Shown here: positions 1 through 6,821 of the stretch, one piece after another
Layout of the letters: each line of letters opens with the position of its first letter
Numbering within the stretch: position 1 is the first letter of the stretch
Assembly (NCBI GenBank): GCA_902567145.1
Contig: CACFLM010000016.1
Coordinates: 1-15,253, forward strand
Length of the DNA: 15,253 bases
Reading direction: 5' to 3'
Origin: an uncultured Alphaproteobacteria bacterium
GTDB lineage: Bacteria; Pseudomonadota; Alphaproteobacteria; TMED127
Notes under the pieces: model-generated
What the model saw: the letters and a program-made list of their open reading frames with translations, nothing else
Told to the model about the DNA's origin: nothing
Databases searched by the model: none
Position numbers and translations under genes: made by a program

Positions 1-171
1 TCAGAATTATTTGATAAATATAAACACTTAAACGATCAAAATTCTAAAGATTTGATAAATAAAAATTTTTATTTTCTTTCTAATCATAAACCTATTGTAA
101 AATACATAAACCAGAGTATTTCAAAAATTAGAGACCTAGATGTCAAAGACTTTTGGAATGCAAATTTTTAA
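1..171 (+). CDS. C-terminal end of an unidentified protein (partial)
   Basis: An open frame enters the window at base 1 and stops with TAA at 169-171, giving the last 56 residues. The tail is polar and probably helical (KPIVKYINQSISKIRDLDVK) and ends in DFWNANF. It lies on the same strand 90 bp upstream of rpmF. In many proteobacteria a DUF177/YceD gene occupies this place, but I cannot see the typical YceD ending here. Alphaproteobacteria often also have a ubiquinol-cytochrome c chaperone gene nearby, and the helical tail would not exclude that. This is only a guess from position; identity is unresolved, but that the frame is coding is fairly likely given its position and lack of stops. Confidence 0.5.
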   Translation, partial: SELFDKYKHLNDQNSKDLINKNFYFLSNHKPIVKYINQSISKIRDLDVKDFWNANF

Positions 172-244
172 TTTGAGTAAATTTATATTTTAAAAAAAAA
201 TATTGTTATTCTTCTATTTTTTATGTACAAGTCAATTTGATTGA

Positions 245-256
245 TATAATTATATT
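245..256 (+). promoter_or_regulatory. Putative rpmF promoter -10 region
   Basis: A perfect TATAAT lies at 245-250 and a second -10-like TATATT at 251-256, ending 11 and 5 nt before the rpmF ATG at 262. No good -35 hexamer is seen 16-18 bp upstream, and no Shine-Dalgarno sequence precedes the ATG. Either box would give a transcript with a leader of a few nucleotides at most. The rest of the 172-261 gap is very AT-rich and holds nothing else I recognise. Confidence 0.5.
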
Positions 257-261
257 TAACA

Positions 262-477
262 ATGGCTGTACCAAAAAGAAAAACCACTCCGTCAAGAAGA
301 GGGAAAAGACGCTCTCATGATGCACAATTTGGAATTAACTCTGTTGAATGTCCAAACTGCGGTGAATTTAAATTAGCCCATCATGTCTGCGGAGCTTGTG
401 GTTATTATAATAAAAGAGAAATCATAGATAAGACGGAATTGTCAGACGATGATTCAAACTTAGACTCCGAAAAGTAA
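262..477 (+). CDS. rpmF: 50S ribosomal protein L32
   Basis: This is a small large-subunit ribosomal protein, 71 residues. The N-terminus [20 protein letters not shown] is the family signature. It is followed by a four-cysteine zinc ribbon, C30-x2-C33 and C43-x2-C46, so this is the zinc-binding form of L32, not the cysteine-free form that many bacteria carry. The last 15 or so residues form an acidic, serine-rich tail beyond the usual end. The gene starts a probable operon with plsX (13 bp gap) and fabH, a linkage of ribosomal protein and lipid synthesis genes found widely in proteobacteria. No Shine-Dalgarno sequence is seen, but a -10 box lies just upstream, so a leaderless message is likely. 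Confidence 0.95.
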   Translation: MAVPKRKTTPSRRGKRRSHDAQFGINSVECPNCGEFKLAHHVCGACGYYNKREIIDKTELSDDDSNLDSEK

Positions 478-490
478 ACTAGGAATTAAT

Positions 491-1495
491 TTGAAACAAA
501 TAGTATTGGCCATTGATGTTATGGGAGGAGATCACGGTCCCAAGGCAACAATAGAAGGTGTTCACATGGCATCTAAAATTTATCCTAACGTAAAGTTCAA
601 ACTTTTTGGTGATAAAAATAAATCTGAGAATCAATTGAAAAAACACATTTTAAAAAATTATGAGTTCTTTCACACACTTGAAAATATAAAGTCTGACGAT
701 GAACCAGTAAACGCACTTAGAAAATTAAAAAAATCTAGTATGAGACTTGGCATTAATGATGTCTCTGAAAAAATTGCAGACGGTTTTGTTTCTGCAGGAA
801 ATACAGGTGCTCTAATGGCTATATCGAAGTTTGTTTTGAAAACTTTAAATGGAATTAACCGACCAGCAATTGCTGGTCTGATGCCAACTTTGAAGGGTCA
901 GACAGTAATACTGGATTTAGGGGCGAACGTAGATTGCTCTAATCAAAACTTAGTCCAATTTGCTTTGATGGGTGATATTTTCTCTCAGGCTGTTTTAGGG
1001 ATTCCAAAACCCAGAATTGGATTACTAAATGTGGGTTCTGAGCTAATAAAGGGTAATGAGATTGTAAAACAAACATACGCTGACCTAAGTAGAATTGAAA
1101 AAAAAATTAATTTCCACGGTTTTGTTGAAGGAAATGATATAAATAAAGGTATAGTTGACGTGGTTGTTACTGATGGTTTCTCAGGAAACATTGCTTTAAA
1201 AACTGCCGAGGGAGTAGCTGAATTGATTTTCACATTTTTAAAAAATTCTTACAATAGTTCCTTTATCTCAAAAATAGGTTATCTGCTTTCTAAACCAGCT
1301 TTAAATAGATTTAAAACTAGAATTGACCCTAGGAAATATAATGGTGCTGTTTTACTTGGATTGAATGGAATAGTCGTAAAGAGTCATGGTGGAACAGATG
1401 CATTTGGATTTTGTAATGCAATAGGAGTTGCAGTTTCTCTTATTGAAAATACTTATATTAATCAAATTAAAAGAAAATTGGAGTTGTACAACTAA
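491..1495 (+). CDS. plsX: Phosphate acyltransferase PlsX
   Basis: PlsX converts acyl-ACP and phosphate to acyl-phosphate, the donor used by PlsY to begin phospholipid synthesis; it is a peripheral membrane enzyme. The protein has 334 residues, close to the family's usual 330-350. It opens with the diagnostic AIDVMGGDHGP (residues 7-17), and the characteristic SAGNTGAL and VVTDGFSGNIALK segments are present. The start is a TTG at 491, preceded by AGGA at 481-484 with 6 nt spacing. This is one of the few clear ribosome binding sites in the window, and the frame has no better ATG. The stop overlaps the fabH ATG by one base (TAATG), so the two genes are probably translationally coupled. Confidence 0.96.
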   Translation: MKQIVLAIDVMGGDHGPKATIEGVHMASKIYPNVKFKLFGDKNKSENQLKKHILKNYEFFHTLENIKSDDEPVNALRKLKKSSMRLGINDVSEKIADGFVSAGNTGALMAISKFVLKTLNGINRPAIAGLMPTLKGQTVILDLGANVDCSNQNLVQFALMGDIFSQAVLGIPKPRIGLLNVGSELIKGNEIVKQTYADLSRIEKKINFHGFVEGNDINKGIVDVVVTDGFSGNIALKTAEGVAELIFTFLKNSYNSSFISKIGYLLSKPALNRFKTRIDPRKYNGAVLLGLNGIVVKSHGGTDAFGFCNAIGVAVSLIENTYINQIKRKLELYN

Positions 1496-2454
1496 TGTTA
1501 TTTAATTCAAGAGTTTTGGGTCATGGTCATTTTCTTCCATCCAAAATTTTAGAAAATAATGATTTCTTAGATTTTATTGATACATCAGATGAGTGGATTT
1601 ATTCAAGAACTGGAATTAAGCAAAGACACATTGCTTTAAAAGATGAATACACTTCAGACTTAGCAGTTAAGGCGTCAATAAAGGCTTTGGAATCCGCAAA
1701 TTTAAAAAGTCAAGATATAGACTGTATTATTTTAGCTACTACAACACCTGACGAAACATTCCCATCAACAGCCACCAAAGTTCAGGCTCAACTTAAAATG
1801 AGAAATATTCCAGCTTTTGATATTCAGGCAGTTTGTTCTGGATTTATTTATTCTCTTCAAATAGCGGATTCTTTAATTAAGTGTAAAAAAGCAAAGAATA
1901 TCTTAGTAATAGGAGCCGAGACCTTATCAAAAATTGTTGATTGGAAAGATAGGAGGACTTGTGTTTTATTTGGAGATGGGGCTGGGGCGATCATTCTTGG
2001 ACAATCGAAAAGTTTTTGTGGTGTTTTATCAACAAAATTATATTCCGATGGATCTTGGCATGACAGTCTTTTTAGTGATGGTGGACCCTCTAAAAATCAG
2101 ACAGTTGGAAAGATTAGGATGAATGGTCAAGATATTTTTAAACAAGCTGTTAACAAATTAACCGAATCAACTATGGAGGCCTTAAATGAATGTAATTTAG
2201 ATATTAACGACATTAATTGGTTTGTACCTCACCAGGCCAATCAAAGGATAATATCTAGTACAGCAAAAAAAATAGGCTTAGGTGAAGATAAAACAATTAG
2301 TACGGTTAGATATCATGCAAATACTTCTGCAGCTTCAATACCACTGGCACTTTCAAGTTCTATAGAAAATGGCAAAATAAAATCTAACGATATATTAGCG
2401 TTATGCGCCATTGGTGGTGGGTTAACCTGGGGTAGTTGTATTTTAAAACTATAA
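1495..2454 (+). CDS. fabH: 3-oxoacyl-ACP synthase III (KAS III)
   Basis: FabH condenses acetyl-CoA with malonyl-ACP to begin each round of type II fatty-acid synthesis in the cytosol. All three catalytic residues are visible: Cys114 in AVCSGF, His246 in VPHQANQRI and Asn276 in HANTSAAS. The N-terminal DEWIYSRTGIKQRHI block and the C-terminal IGGGLTWGS are also typical. At 319 residues it is full length. The ATG overlaps the plsX stop by one base, and a GGAG lies about a dozen bases upstream inside plsX. Together with plsX it links chain initiation of fatty acids with that of phospholipids. The -35 of the ihfA promoter lies inside its last codons. Confidence 0.97.
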   Translation: MLFNSRVLGHGHFLPSKILENNDFLDFIDTSDEWIYSRTGIKQRHIALKDEYTSDLAVKASIKALESANLKSQDIDCIILATTTPDETFPSTATKVQAQLKMRNIPAFDIQAVCSGFIYSLQIADSLIKCKKAKNILVIGAETLSKIVDWKDRRTCVLFGDGAGAIILGQSKSFCGVLSTKLYSDGSWHDSLFSDGGPSKNQTVGKIRMNGQDIFKQAVNKLTESTMEALNECNLDINDINWFVPHQANQRIISSTAKKIGLGEDKTISTVRYHANTSAASIPLALSSSIENGKIKSNDILALCAIGGGLTWGSCILKL

Positions 2455-2464
2455 AATATATAAT
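2436..2464 (+). promoter_or_regulatory. Putative ihfA promoter
   Basis: TTGTAT at 2436-2441 and a perfect TATAAT at 2459-2464 are separated by exactly 17 bp. The -10 ends 6 nt before the ihfA ATG at 2471, so transcription should start at or next to the A of the start codon. No Shine-Dalgarno sequence is present. The -35 lies inside the end of fabH. This is the best example of the leaderless arrangement in the window. Confidence 0.65.
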
Positions 2465-2470
2465 TTACCA

Positions 2471-2788
2471 ATGGAAAAAAAAGTCCTCACTAAAGCATTG
2501 GTTGTTAATCATTTAAATGAAAGTATTGGACTTTCAAAAAGAGAATGTCAGTATTTCTTTGAATCTTTAATTAATGTTGTTTCTTCACAAATAAAATTAA
2601 ATAAAGATGTAAAAATAGTAAATTTTGGAATTTTTAGGGTAAGGAATAAAAAATCTCGAATTGGAAGAAACCCTAAAACTAAGGAAGAAGTTATCATTTC
2701 AGAAAGAAAGGTAGTAACTTTTAAGCCTTCAAATTTTCTTCTTAATCTAATTAACTCAAATATTCTTGATAAAGATGAAATCAAATGA
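2471..2788 (+). CDS. ihfA: Integration host factor alpha subunit
   Basis: This is a DNA-bending nucleoid protein of the HU/IHF family, 105 residues, expected to pair with an IHF-beta encoded elsewhere. The core VNFGIFRVRNKKSRIGRNP spans roughly residues 50-68. The GRNPKTKEE segment at 65-73 is the beta-arm tip, with Pro68 the residue that intercalates into the minor groove. The assignment to the alpha subunit over HU rests on the position directly after fabH and before a MerR-type gene, a common alphaproteobacterial order. The C-terminus has a short extra charged tail (DKDEIK). It overlaps the next gene by 14 bases. Confidence 0.88.
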   Translation: MEKKVLTKALVVNHLNESIGLSKRECQYFFESLINVVSSQIKLNKDVKIVNFGIFRVRNKKSRIGRNPKTKEEVIISERKVVTFKPSNFLLNLINSNILDKDEIK

Positions 2789-3092
2789 TGTTCTAAAAAA
2801 AATTGGGTTAGTTTCAAAAGAACTTGAATTACCTATACATGTCATTAGATTCTGGGAAAAAAAAATAAATGTTTTGCAGCCAATAAAGAAACCAAATGGT
2901 ACAAGATATTTCTCCTATGATCAGTTGTTAATTCTTAAAGAAATAAAGTTCCTTCTTTATAAAAGAAAGTATTCAATTGATGGTGTTAATTTATTCTTTA
3001 AAGATAAGAAAAAAGAAAAACTTAAACTTGAAGATAAAGAACTAATTAATGAAATTAAATTACTGATAGATGAAATTAAATCTCATATATAA
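2775..3092 (+). CDS. MerR-family transcriptional regulator
   Basis: This 105-residue protein begins with a winged-helix MerR DNA-binding domain. It shows KKIGLVSKELELPIHVIRFW, then a wing with GTRYFSYDQL and a third helix region with YSIDGVNLFF. The remainder is a short, lysine-rich coiled segment with no cysteine cluster or ligand domain, so it is not a metal sensor of the MerR/CueR kind. Short MerR proteins of this type commonly follow ihfA in alphaproteobacteria; their target is not known to me. I chose the ATG at 2775 over an upstream in-frame TTG at 2766 because the domain begins right after it. It overlaps ihfA by 14 bases, and its stop lies 2 bases before tRNA-Pro. Confidence 0.85.
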   Translation: MKSNDVLKKIGLVSKELELPIHVIRFWEKKINVLQPIKKPNGTRYFSYDQLLILKEIKFLLYKRKYSIDGVNLFFKDKKKEKLKLEDKELINEIKLLIDEIKSHI

Positions 3093-3094
3093 AG

Positions 3095-3173
3095 CGGGGC
3101 GTAGCGCAGTCTGGTCTAGCGCGTCCGTCTGGGGGACGGGAGGCCGCTGGTTCAAATCCAGTCGCCCCGACCA
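3095..3173 (+). tRNA. tRNA-Pro (anticodon GGG)
   Basis: A full cloverleaf can be drawn. The acceptor stem 3095-3101 pairs with 3163-3169, the discriminator is A3170, and CCA is encoded at 3171-3173. The D-stem is GCGC/GCGC (3104-3107 with 3119-3122). The anticodon stem 3124-3128 pairs with 3136-3140 around the loop CTGGGGG, placing GGG at 3131-3133. The T-loop is TTCAAAT. The tRNA sits between merR (2 bases away) and cutA (6 bases away), so it is almost certainly co-transcribed with them and must be cut out of that transcript. Confidence 0.96.
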
Positions 3174-3179
3174 ATTTAT

Positions 3180-3488
3180 ATGAGAATTAATATTTTCTAT
3201 ACGACATGCGGTGACATTAAAGAATCAAGAAAGCTTGCAAAATATTTACTATTGAATAAAAAAATAATTTGTATAAATATCATAAAAAATATTGAGAGCT
3301 TTTATAAAGATAATGGAGATTTAAGAAAATCAGTTGAATCGATATTAATTATTAAGACTTTACTTACAAAAAATAAAATTGAAGATTTGGTAAAAAAAGC
3401 GCATCCATATGATATTCCTTTTATTACTCAACTGAAAAATGATGAAGTAAATATTGAATACATTAAGTGGGTCAAGAAAAACTCATAA
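3180..3488 (+). CDS. cutA: CutA1-like divalent ion tolerance protein
   Basis: This is a 102-residue protein of the CutA1 family, a small trimeric ferredoxin-like fold protein. It is linked to copper/divalent cation tolerance in E. coli, although its biochemical role remains unclear. The recognisable marks are the N-terminal FYTTCGDIKESRKLA, the strand IICINII (usually ACVNI), VESILIIKT, and the hallmark KKAHPYDIPFI near residues 73-83. It is a little shorter than the E. coli protein (112). The ATG lies 6 nt after the CCA end of tRNA-Pro. If the tRNA is trimmed by 3' processing, the cutA message would begin almost at its start codon. No Shine-Dalgarno sequence is seen. Confidence 0.88.
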   Translation: MRINIFYTTCGDIKESRKLAKYLLLNKKIICINIIKNIESFYKDNGDLRKSVESILIIKTLLTKNKIEDLVKKAHPYDIPFITQLKNDEVNIEYIKWVKKNS

Positions 3489-3503
3489 ATATTTGTTTTG
3501 ATG

Positions 3504-3531
3504 TTGACAGCAGATAATTTTAAGTTATTTT
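3504..3531 (+). promoter_or_regulatory. Putative rplM-rpsI promoter
   Basis: A consensus TTGACA lies at 3504-3509. Sixteen bases later is TATTTT (3526-3531), the best -10 match. The start codon of rplM is 9 bases after that -10, giving a leader of only a few nucleotides. The perfect -35 fits a strong promoter for a ribosomal protein operon. The -10 call is less certain than the -35. Confidence 0.55.
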
Positions 3532-3540
3532 GCATAAGAT

Positions 3541-4002
3541 ATGCAAACCTTTAGTCTTAAACAAAGTGATATAAAAAAAAAGTGGTTTCTCATCGATGCT
3601 AACGGATTAGTTTTAGGTAGATTGGCTGTAAAGATAGCATCAATTTTAAGGGGTAAACATAAATCAACCTTCACACCACATCTTGATTGTGGTGATAATG
3701 TCATAGTTATAAATGCAAAGAAAGTAATGATGACAGGAAATAAGATTAAGCAAAAGAAATATTATAAGCATACTGGATATCCTGGGGGACTCAAAGAACT
3801 GTATTTTAAAGATATTATACAAGGAACGAACTCGGAATCACTTATCATAAAGGCTGTTGAGAGAATGATGACCTCAAATGCTTTATCAAAAAAACAACTT
3901 TCGAATCTTAGAGTTTTCAAAGGTGAAAAACACAATTTAGAGGCACAAAAACCTGAAAGCTTAGATTTTGGATCTGAAAATAGAAAAAACGTGGTCAACT
4001 AA
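3541..4002 (+). CDS. rplM: 50S ribosomal protein L13
   Basis: L13 is an early-assembling large-subunit protein. The 153-residue product has the family's WFLIDANGLVLGRLAVKIASILRGK near the N-terminus. It continues with GDNVIVINAKKVMMTGNK and YKHTGYPGGLKE, and the C-terminal half has the usual AVERMM and LRVFKGEKHNLEAQKPE segments. It is slightly longer at the C-terminus than the E. coli protein (142). It is followed after 3 bases by rpsI, the near-universal bacterial partner. No Shine-Dalgarno sequence precedes the ATG; a promoter lies immediately upstream. Confidence 0.97.
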   Translation: MQTFSLKQSDIKKKWFLIDANGLVLGRLAVKIASILRGKHKSTFTPHLDCGDNVIVINAKKVMMTGNKIKQKKYYKHTGYPGGLKELYFKDIIQGTNSESLIIKAVERMMTSNALSKKQLSNLRVFKGEKHNLEAQKPESLDFGSENRKNVVN

Positions 4003-4005
4003 ATA

Positions 4006-4473
4006 ATGGCAGAAAAAGATATAAAAACTAAACTTTCCGAACCAGTTGATGATGATAATGAAGTTGAACAGCCCAAGCTTGATAAATTAGGAAGAGCGTA
4101 TGCAACTGGAAGAAGAAAAACATCAGTTTCTAGAGTTTGGATAAAACTTGGAGGAAATAAAATTACAGTTAATGGAAAATCAAGTAAAGATTACTTTAAA
4201 AGAAAAATCTACAGCACAATTTTGGAAGAACCATTATCAAAAACTGAAAACTTAGATAAATTAGAAATTTTTTCCACGGTCTCTGGAGGTGGTTTATCTG
4301 GACAAGCTGGCGCAATAAGACATGGTATAAGCAGAGCCTTAGTTAATTTTGACCCTGCATTAAGGAGAAAATTAAAAAAAGCAGGCTTTCTTACACGTGA
4401 TGCAAGAAAAGTTGAAAGAAAAAAATTCGGTAAGCACAAAGCTAGAAGAAGTCCTCAATTCTCTAAAAGATAG
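4006..4473 (+). CDS. rpsI: 30S ribosomal protein S9
   Basis: S9 is a small-subunit head protein whose C-terminal tail reaches the P-site tRNA. The conserved part runs from GRAYATGRRKTSVSRVW (from about residue 29) to the family-typical RRSPQFSKR at the end, and GGGLSGQAGAIRHGISRALV is also present. An N-terminal extension of about 25 acidic residues (EPVDDDNEVEQ) precedes the core. To my knowledge such extensions are usual for alphaproteobacterial S9, which supports the taxonomic reading. The stop is 2 bases before the argC ATG, so argC is probably in the same transcript. Confidence 0.97.
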   Translation: MAEKDIKTKLSEPVDDDNEVEQPKLDKLGRAYATGRRKTSVSRVWIKLGGNKITVNGKSSKDYFKRKIYSTILEEPLSKTENLDKLEIFSTVSGGGLSGQAGAIRHGISRALVNFDPALRRKLKKAGFLTRDARKVERKKFGKHKARRSPQFSKR

Positions 4474-4475
4474 AA

Positions 4476-5489
4476 ATGTCATTAAATGTATGTATTTTTG
4501 GTGTATCTGGTTATACTGGCTCTAAACTTCTATATTTTTTAGACAAGCACAAAAAAGTTTTTTTGAGAGGTGTTTTTGGAAGTTCAACTGTTGGGAAAAA
4601 ACTAGGAGACATTTTTCAAAATTTACAAACAACATCAGATGTTATCGTAACAGACTATAATGACTTTGATTTCGACAGAATAGATCTTATCTTTAGTTGC
4701 TTGCCTCATGGAAAATTACAAAAAGATATAATAAATAATCTTGACCCTAAGATACCAATCATTGATTTATCTGGTGACTTTAGATTAGAATCTATCAATG
4801 ATTATGAGAAATTTTATCAGACACCTCACAACTCTCATGGTTTGCAAGAAAAGTTTTTTTATGGTTTAACAGAAGTTTATAGAGAGCAGATTAAAGCTGC
4901 AAAATTTGTTTCAAATCCAGGGTGTTATCCTACTTCAATTTTATTACCATTGATTCCTCTTCTTAGGGAAAAAGTTTTAGACATTAAAGAGGTTATTGTC
5001 GACTCTAAATCCGGAATAAGCGGTGCAGGGAAACAACCCAAATTCCAAAACCTTTTTTCTGAAATAAGTGGAAATTTTTTTTCTTATGGGGTCGACGGAC
5101 ATAAGCATTATCCAGAAGTTATGCAAGAAATGAATAAGGAAAATAAAAAAATCAAATTTACTTTTATTCCTCACATCTTACCAATAGTTTCCGGAATACA
5201 ATCAACTATTTATGTTGACGGTGAGCATGATCATAAAGATTATCAAAAAGTTTTAAATGACTATTATAATGATGAACCATTTATAAGGATCTATACTGGA
5301 TCAAAAATTCCATCTATCAAAGATGTGTGTAATACTAATAATGTAGCAATAAAAATATTTTCAGACTTTTCTAAAAATAAAATAGTAATAGTAAGTTGTA
5401 TTGATAATTTGATCAAGGGTGCCTCTGGTCAAGCTATTCAAAATATGAATGTTATGTTTGGTTTTGATGAAACTGAGTCGTTAATCTAA
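4476..5489 (+). CDS. argC: N-acetyl-gamma-glutamyl-phosphate reductase
   Basis: ArgC reduces N-acetylglutamyl-phosphate to the semialdehyde with NADPH, the third step of arginine synthesis. The N-terminal Rossmann motif is IFGVSGYTGSKLL (residues 7-19). The catalytic Cys150 is in SNPGCYPTS, and the substrate-binding GVDGHKHYPEV is present. The 337-residue length fits the longer ArgC type (about 340), not the roughly 310-residue form. It follows rpsI by 2 bases; the rplM-rpsI-argC order is common in alphaproteobacteria. Its stop overlaps the next start by one base (TAATG). Confidence 0.96.
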   Translation: MSLNVCIFGVSGYTGSKLLYFLDKHKKVFLRGVFGSSTVGKKLGDIFQNLQTTSDVIVTDYNDFDFDRIDLIFSCLPHGKLQKDIINNLDPKIPIIDLSGDFRLESINDYEKFYQTPHNSHGLQEKFFYGLTEVYREQIKAAKFVSNPGCYPTSILLPLIPLLREKVLDIKEVIVDSKSGISGAGKQPKFQNLFSEISGNFFSYGVDGHKHYPEVMQEMNKENKKIKFTFIPHILPIVSGIQSTIYVDGEHDHKDYQKVLNDYYNDEPFIRIYTGSKIPSIKDVCNTNNVAIKIFSDFSKNKIVIVSCIDNLIKGASGQAIQNMNVMFGFDETESLI

Positions 5490-6028
5490 TGGTTAAATTT
5501 ATAAAATATAAAGAAAAATCACCAAAGATTGATAAAACAGTTTTCATCGCTGATGGTGTTATATTAGTTGGAGACATTGAAATAGGAGAAGAATCGAATG
5601 TGTGGTACAACTCTGTGATAAGAGCAGATGTAAATTTTGTAAAAATTGGAAAGAAATGTAATATTCAAGATGGCACTGTTATTCACGTCTCATCCTACGG
5701 CTTTTCAGCAAATGGAAAGAAAGGTAGTCCTACAATTATATCTGACAATGTCACAATTGGTCACAATGCAACAATACATGCTTGTGAAATAGGGGATAAC
5801 TCTTTAATTGGTATGGGCTCTATAATTCTAGATCAATCCAGAATAGAAGAGTTTGCTTTTATTGCTGCAGGTGCGCTAATAACTCCTGGTACTTTAGTTA
5901 AAAGTAAAGAGTTATGGGCTGGAAACCCAGGAAGATTTGTTAGAAAAATATCAGATACAGAAGAAAAACTGTTATTGAACACTCCAGACGTTTATTATAA
6001 TTTAAGTCAAGAATTTTTAAAAAAATAG
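5489..6028 (+). CDS. Gamma-carbonic anhydrase-like hexapeptide-repeat protein
   Basis: This 179-residue left-handed beta-helix protein has hexapeptide repeats from about residue 20 to 125, for example VGDIEIGEESNVWYNSVIRAD. His66 (GTVIHV), His92 (IGHNATI) and His97 (HACEIG) match the three zinc ligands of gamma-class carbonic anhydrases of the YrdA/PaaY group. Metal binding is therefore likely, but many relatives have weak or unknown activity. It overlaps argC by one base and probably shares its transcript. In other alphaproteobacteria a gene of this family is also found near argC. Substrate and cellular role cannot be fixed from sequence. Confidence 0.88.
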   Translation: MVKFIKYKEKSPKIDKTVFIADGVILVGDIEIGEESNVWYNSVIRADVNFVKIGKKCNIQDGTVIHVSSYGFSANGKKGSPTIISDNVTIGHNATIHACEIGDNSLIGMGSIILDQSRIEEFAFIAAGALITPGTLVKSKELWAGNPGRFVRKISDTEEKLLLNTPDVYYNLSQEFLKK

Positions 6029-6050
6029 TTTCAGAATCTGTTTTTTTAAC

Positions 6051-6056
6051 TATACT
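6051..6056 (+). promoter_or_regulatory. Putative -10 box of the OmpA-like gene
   Basis: TATACT at 6051-6056 ends 6 nt before the ATG at 6063, with the intervening bases TTTACA. The arrangement copies that of ihfA (TATAAT, TTACCA, ATG). No convincing -35 is seen. A leaderless message is predicted. Confidence 0.45.
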
Positions 6057-6062
6057 TTTACA

Positions 6063-6818
6063 ATGAGAGTTAAAATGTTTAAAAAAATCAACCTAATTGT
6101 CCCATATACAATTTTATTCATCTTGAGTAGTTGTATATCTGTTTCAGATTTTTCTGGAAGTGATGATAATTTAGAACCGTCAGATGAGGTTGGACAACTT
6201 CTATCAGACATTCAACAAGAAGAAGAGCAGATGTTACAAGAATCAAATCAGTCTCAGTCCCTCCAAACAGCTGAAGAAACATTAGATCCTACTCCTCCAA
6301 AAAAATACGATAGTGTATTGATTGATGATTCTGAGGAAACAACAGAAACAGTAGATAAGCAGGAAGTAACTCAAACTGAAGAAAAAAATATTGTCTCACC
6401 AACAAGAAAGTTTAATGATTTTGAGAACACGATTTCTAAATTAAGTATTAATGATAAAATACAATATAGAGTTGCAACAATTAATTTTTACAGTGGCTCA
6501 AGTCAAGTTGATGGAGCTGGCTTAAAGAAAATAAAAAAGATTGCTAAGATTGCGAAAGATAGAGATGCAAAAATTAAAATCGTTGGTCATGCAAGTAAAA
6601 GAACAAGAGACATGCCATTAGCAAAGCATAAATTAGTTAACTTTAATATTTCTGATAGAAGAGCTCAATCTGTTGCTAATGTATTTATTCAAAAGTACAG
6701 TTTTCCAAGCTATAATCTAATTACAGAAGCAGTTTCAGACACTAAACCATTGTTTAAAGAAAATATGCCTGCAGGTACAAAAGCTAATCAAAGAACTGAA
6801 ATTTTCTTAATATATTAA
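6063..6818 (+). CDS. OmpA-family outer-membrane lipoprotein
   Basis: The 251-residue product starts with a lipoprotein signal peptide. A hydrophobic stretch at residues 9-21 runs into LSSC, so Cys24 should be lipidated. A long acidic, glutamine/serine-rich linker (about 25-135) follows. The last 110 residues form an OmpA-like peptidoglycan-binding domain, with INFYSGSSQVD, IKIVGHAS, NFNISDRRAQSV and a C-terminal KANQRTEIFLIY. The usual GHTD is GHAS here, so the Asp that binds diaminopimelate in typical OmpA domains is absent, while the Arg of the RRAQ segment is kept. ATG 6063 is preferred because a -10 box lies 6 nt upstream; an in-frame ATG at 6075 would also leave the signal peptide intact. 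Role: probably an envelope tether or structural protein. Confidence 0.85.
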   Translation: MRVKMFKKINLIVPYTILFILSSCISVSDFSGSDDNLEPSDEVGQLLSDIQQEEEQMLQESNQSQSLQTAEETLDPTPPKKYDSVLIDDSEETTETVDKQEVTQTEEKNIVSPTRKFNDFENTISKLSINDKIQYRVATINFYSGSSQVDGAGLKKIKKIAKIAKDRDAKIKIVGHASKRTRDMPLAKHKLVNFNISDRRAQSVANVFIQKYSFPSYNLITEAVSDTKPLFKENMPAGTKANQRTEIFLIY

Positions 6819-6821
6819 TAG

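Noticed and set aside
985..1233. Minus-strand open frame inside plsX
   Set aside because: It lies wholly antisense to a well-conserved gene and shows no recognisable domain or start signal. The same applies to the minus-strand frames inside ihfA, rplM, rpsI and argC.
1934..2122. Plus-strand frame inside fabH
   Set aside because: An out-of-frame shadow of the fabH catalytic domain, with no homology.
2766..2774. TTG start for the MerR-type gene
   Set aside because: It adds only three residues ahead of the in-frame ATG at 2775, where the domain begins.
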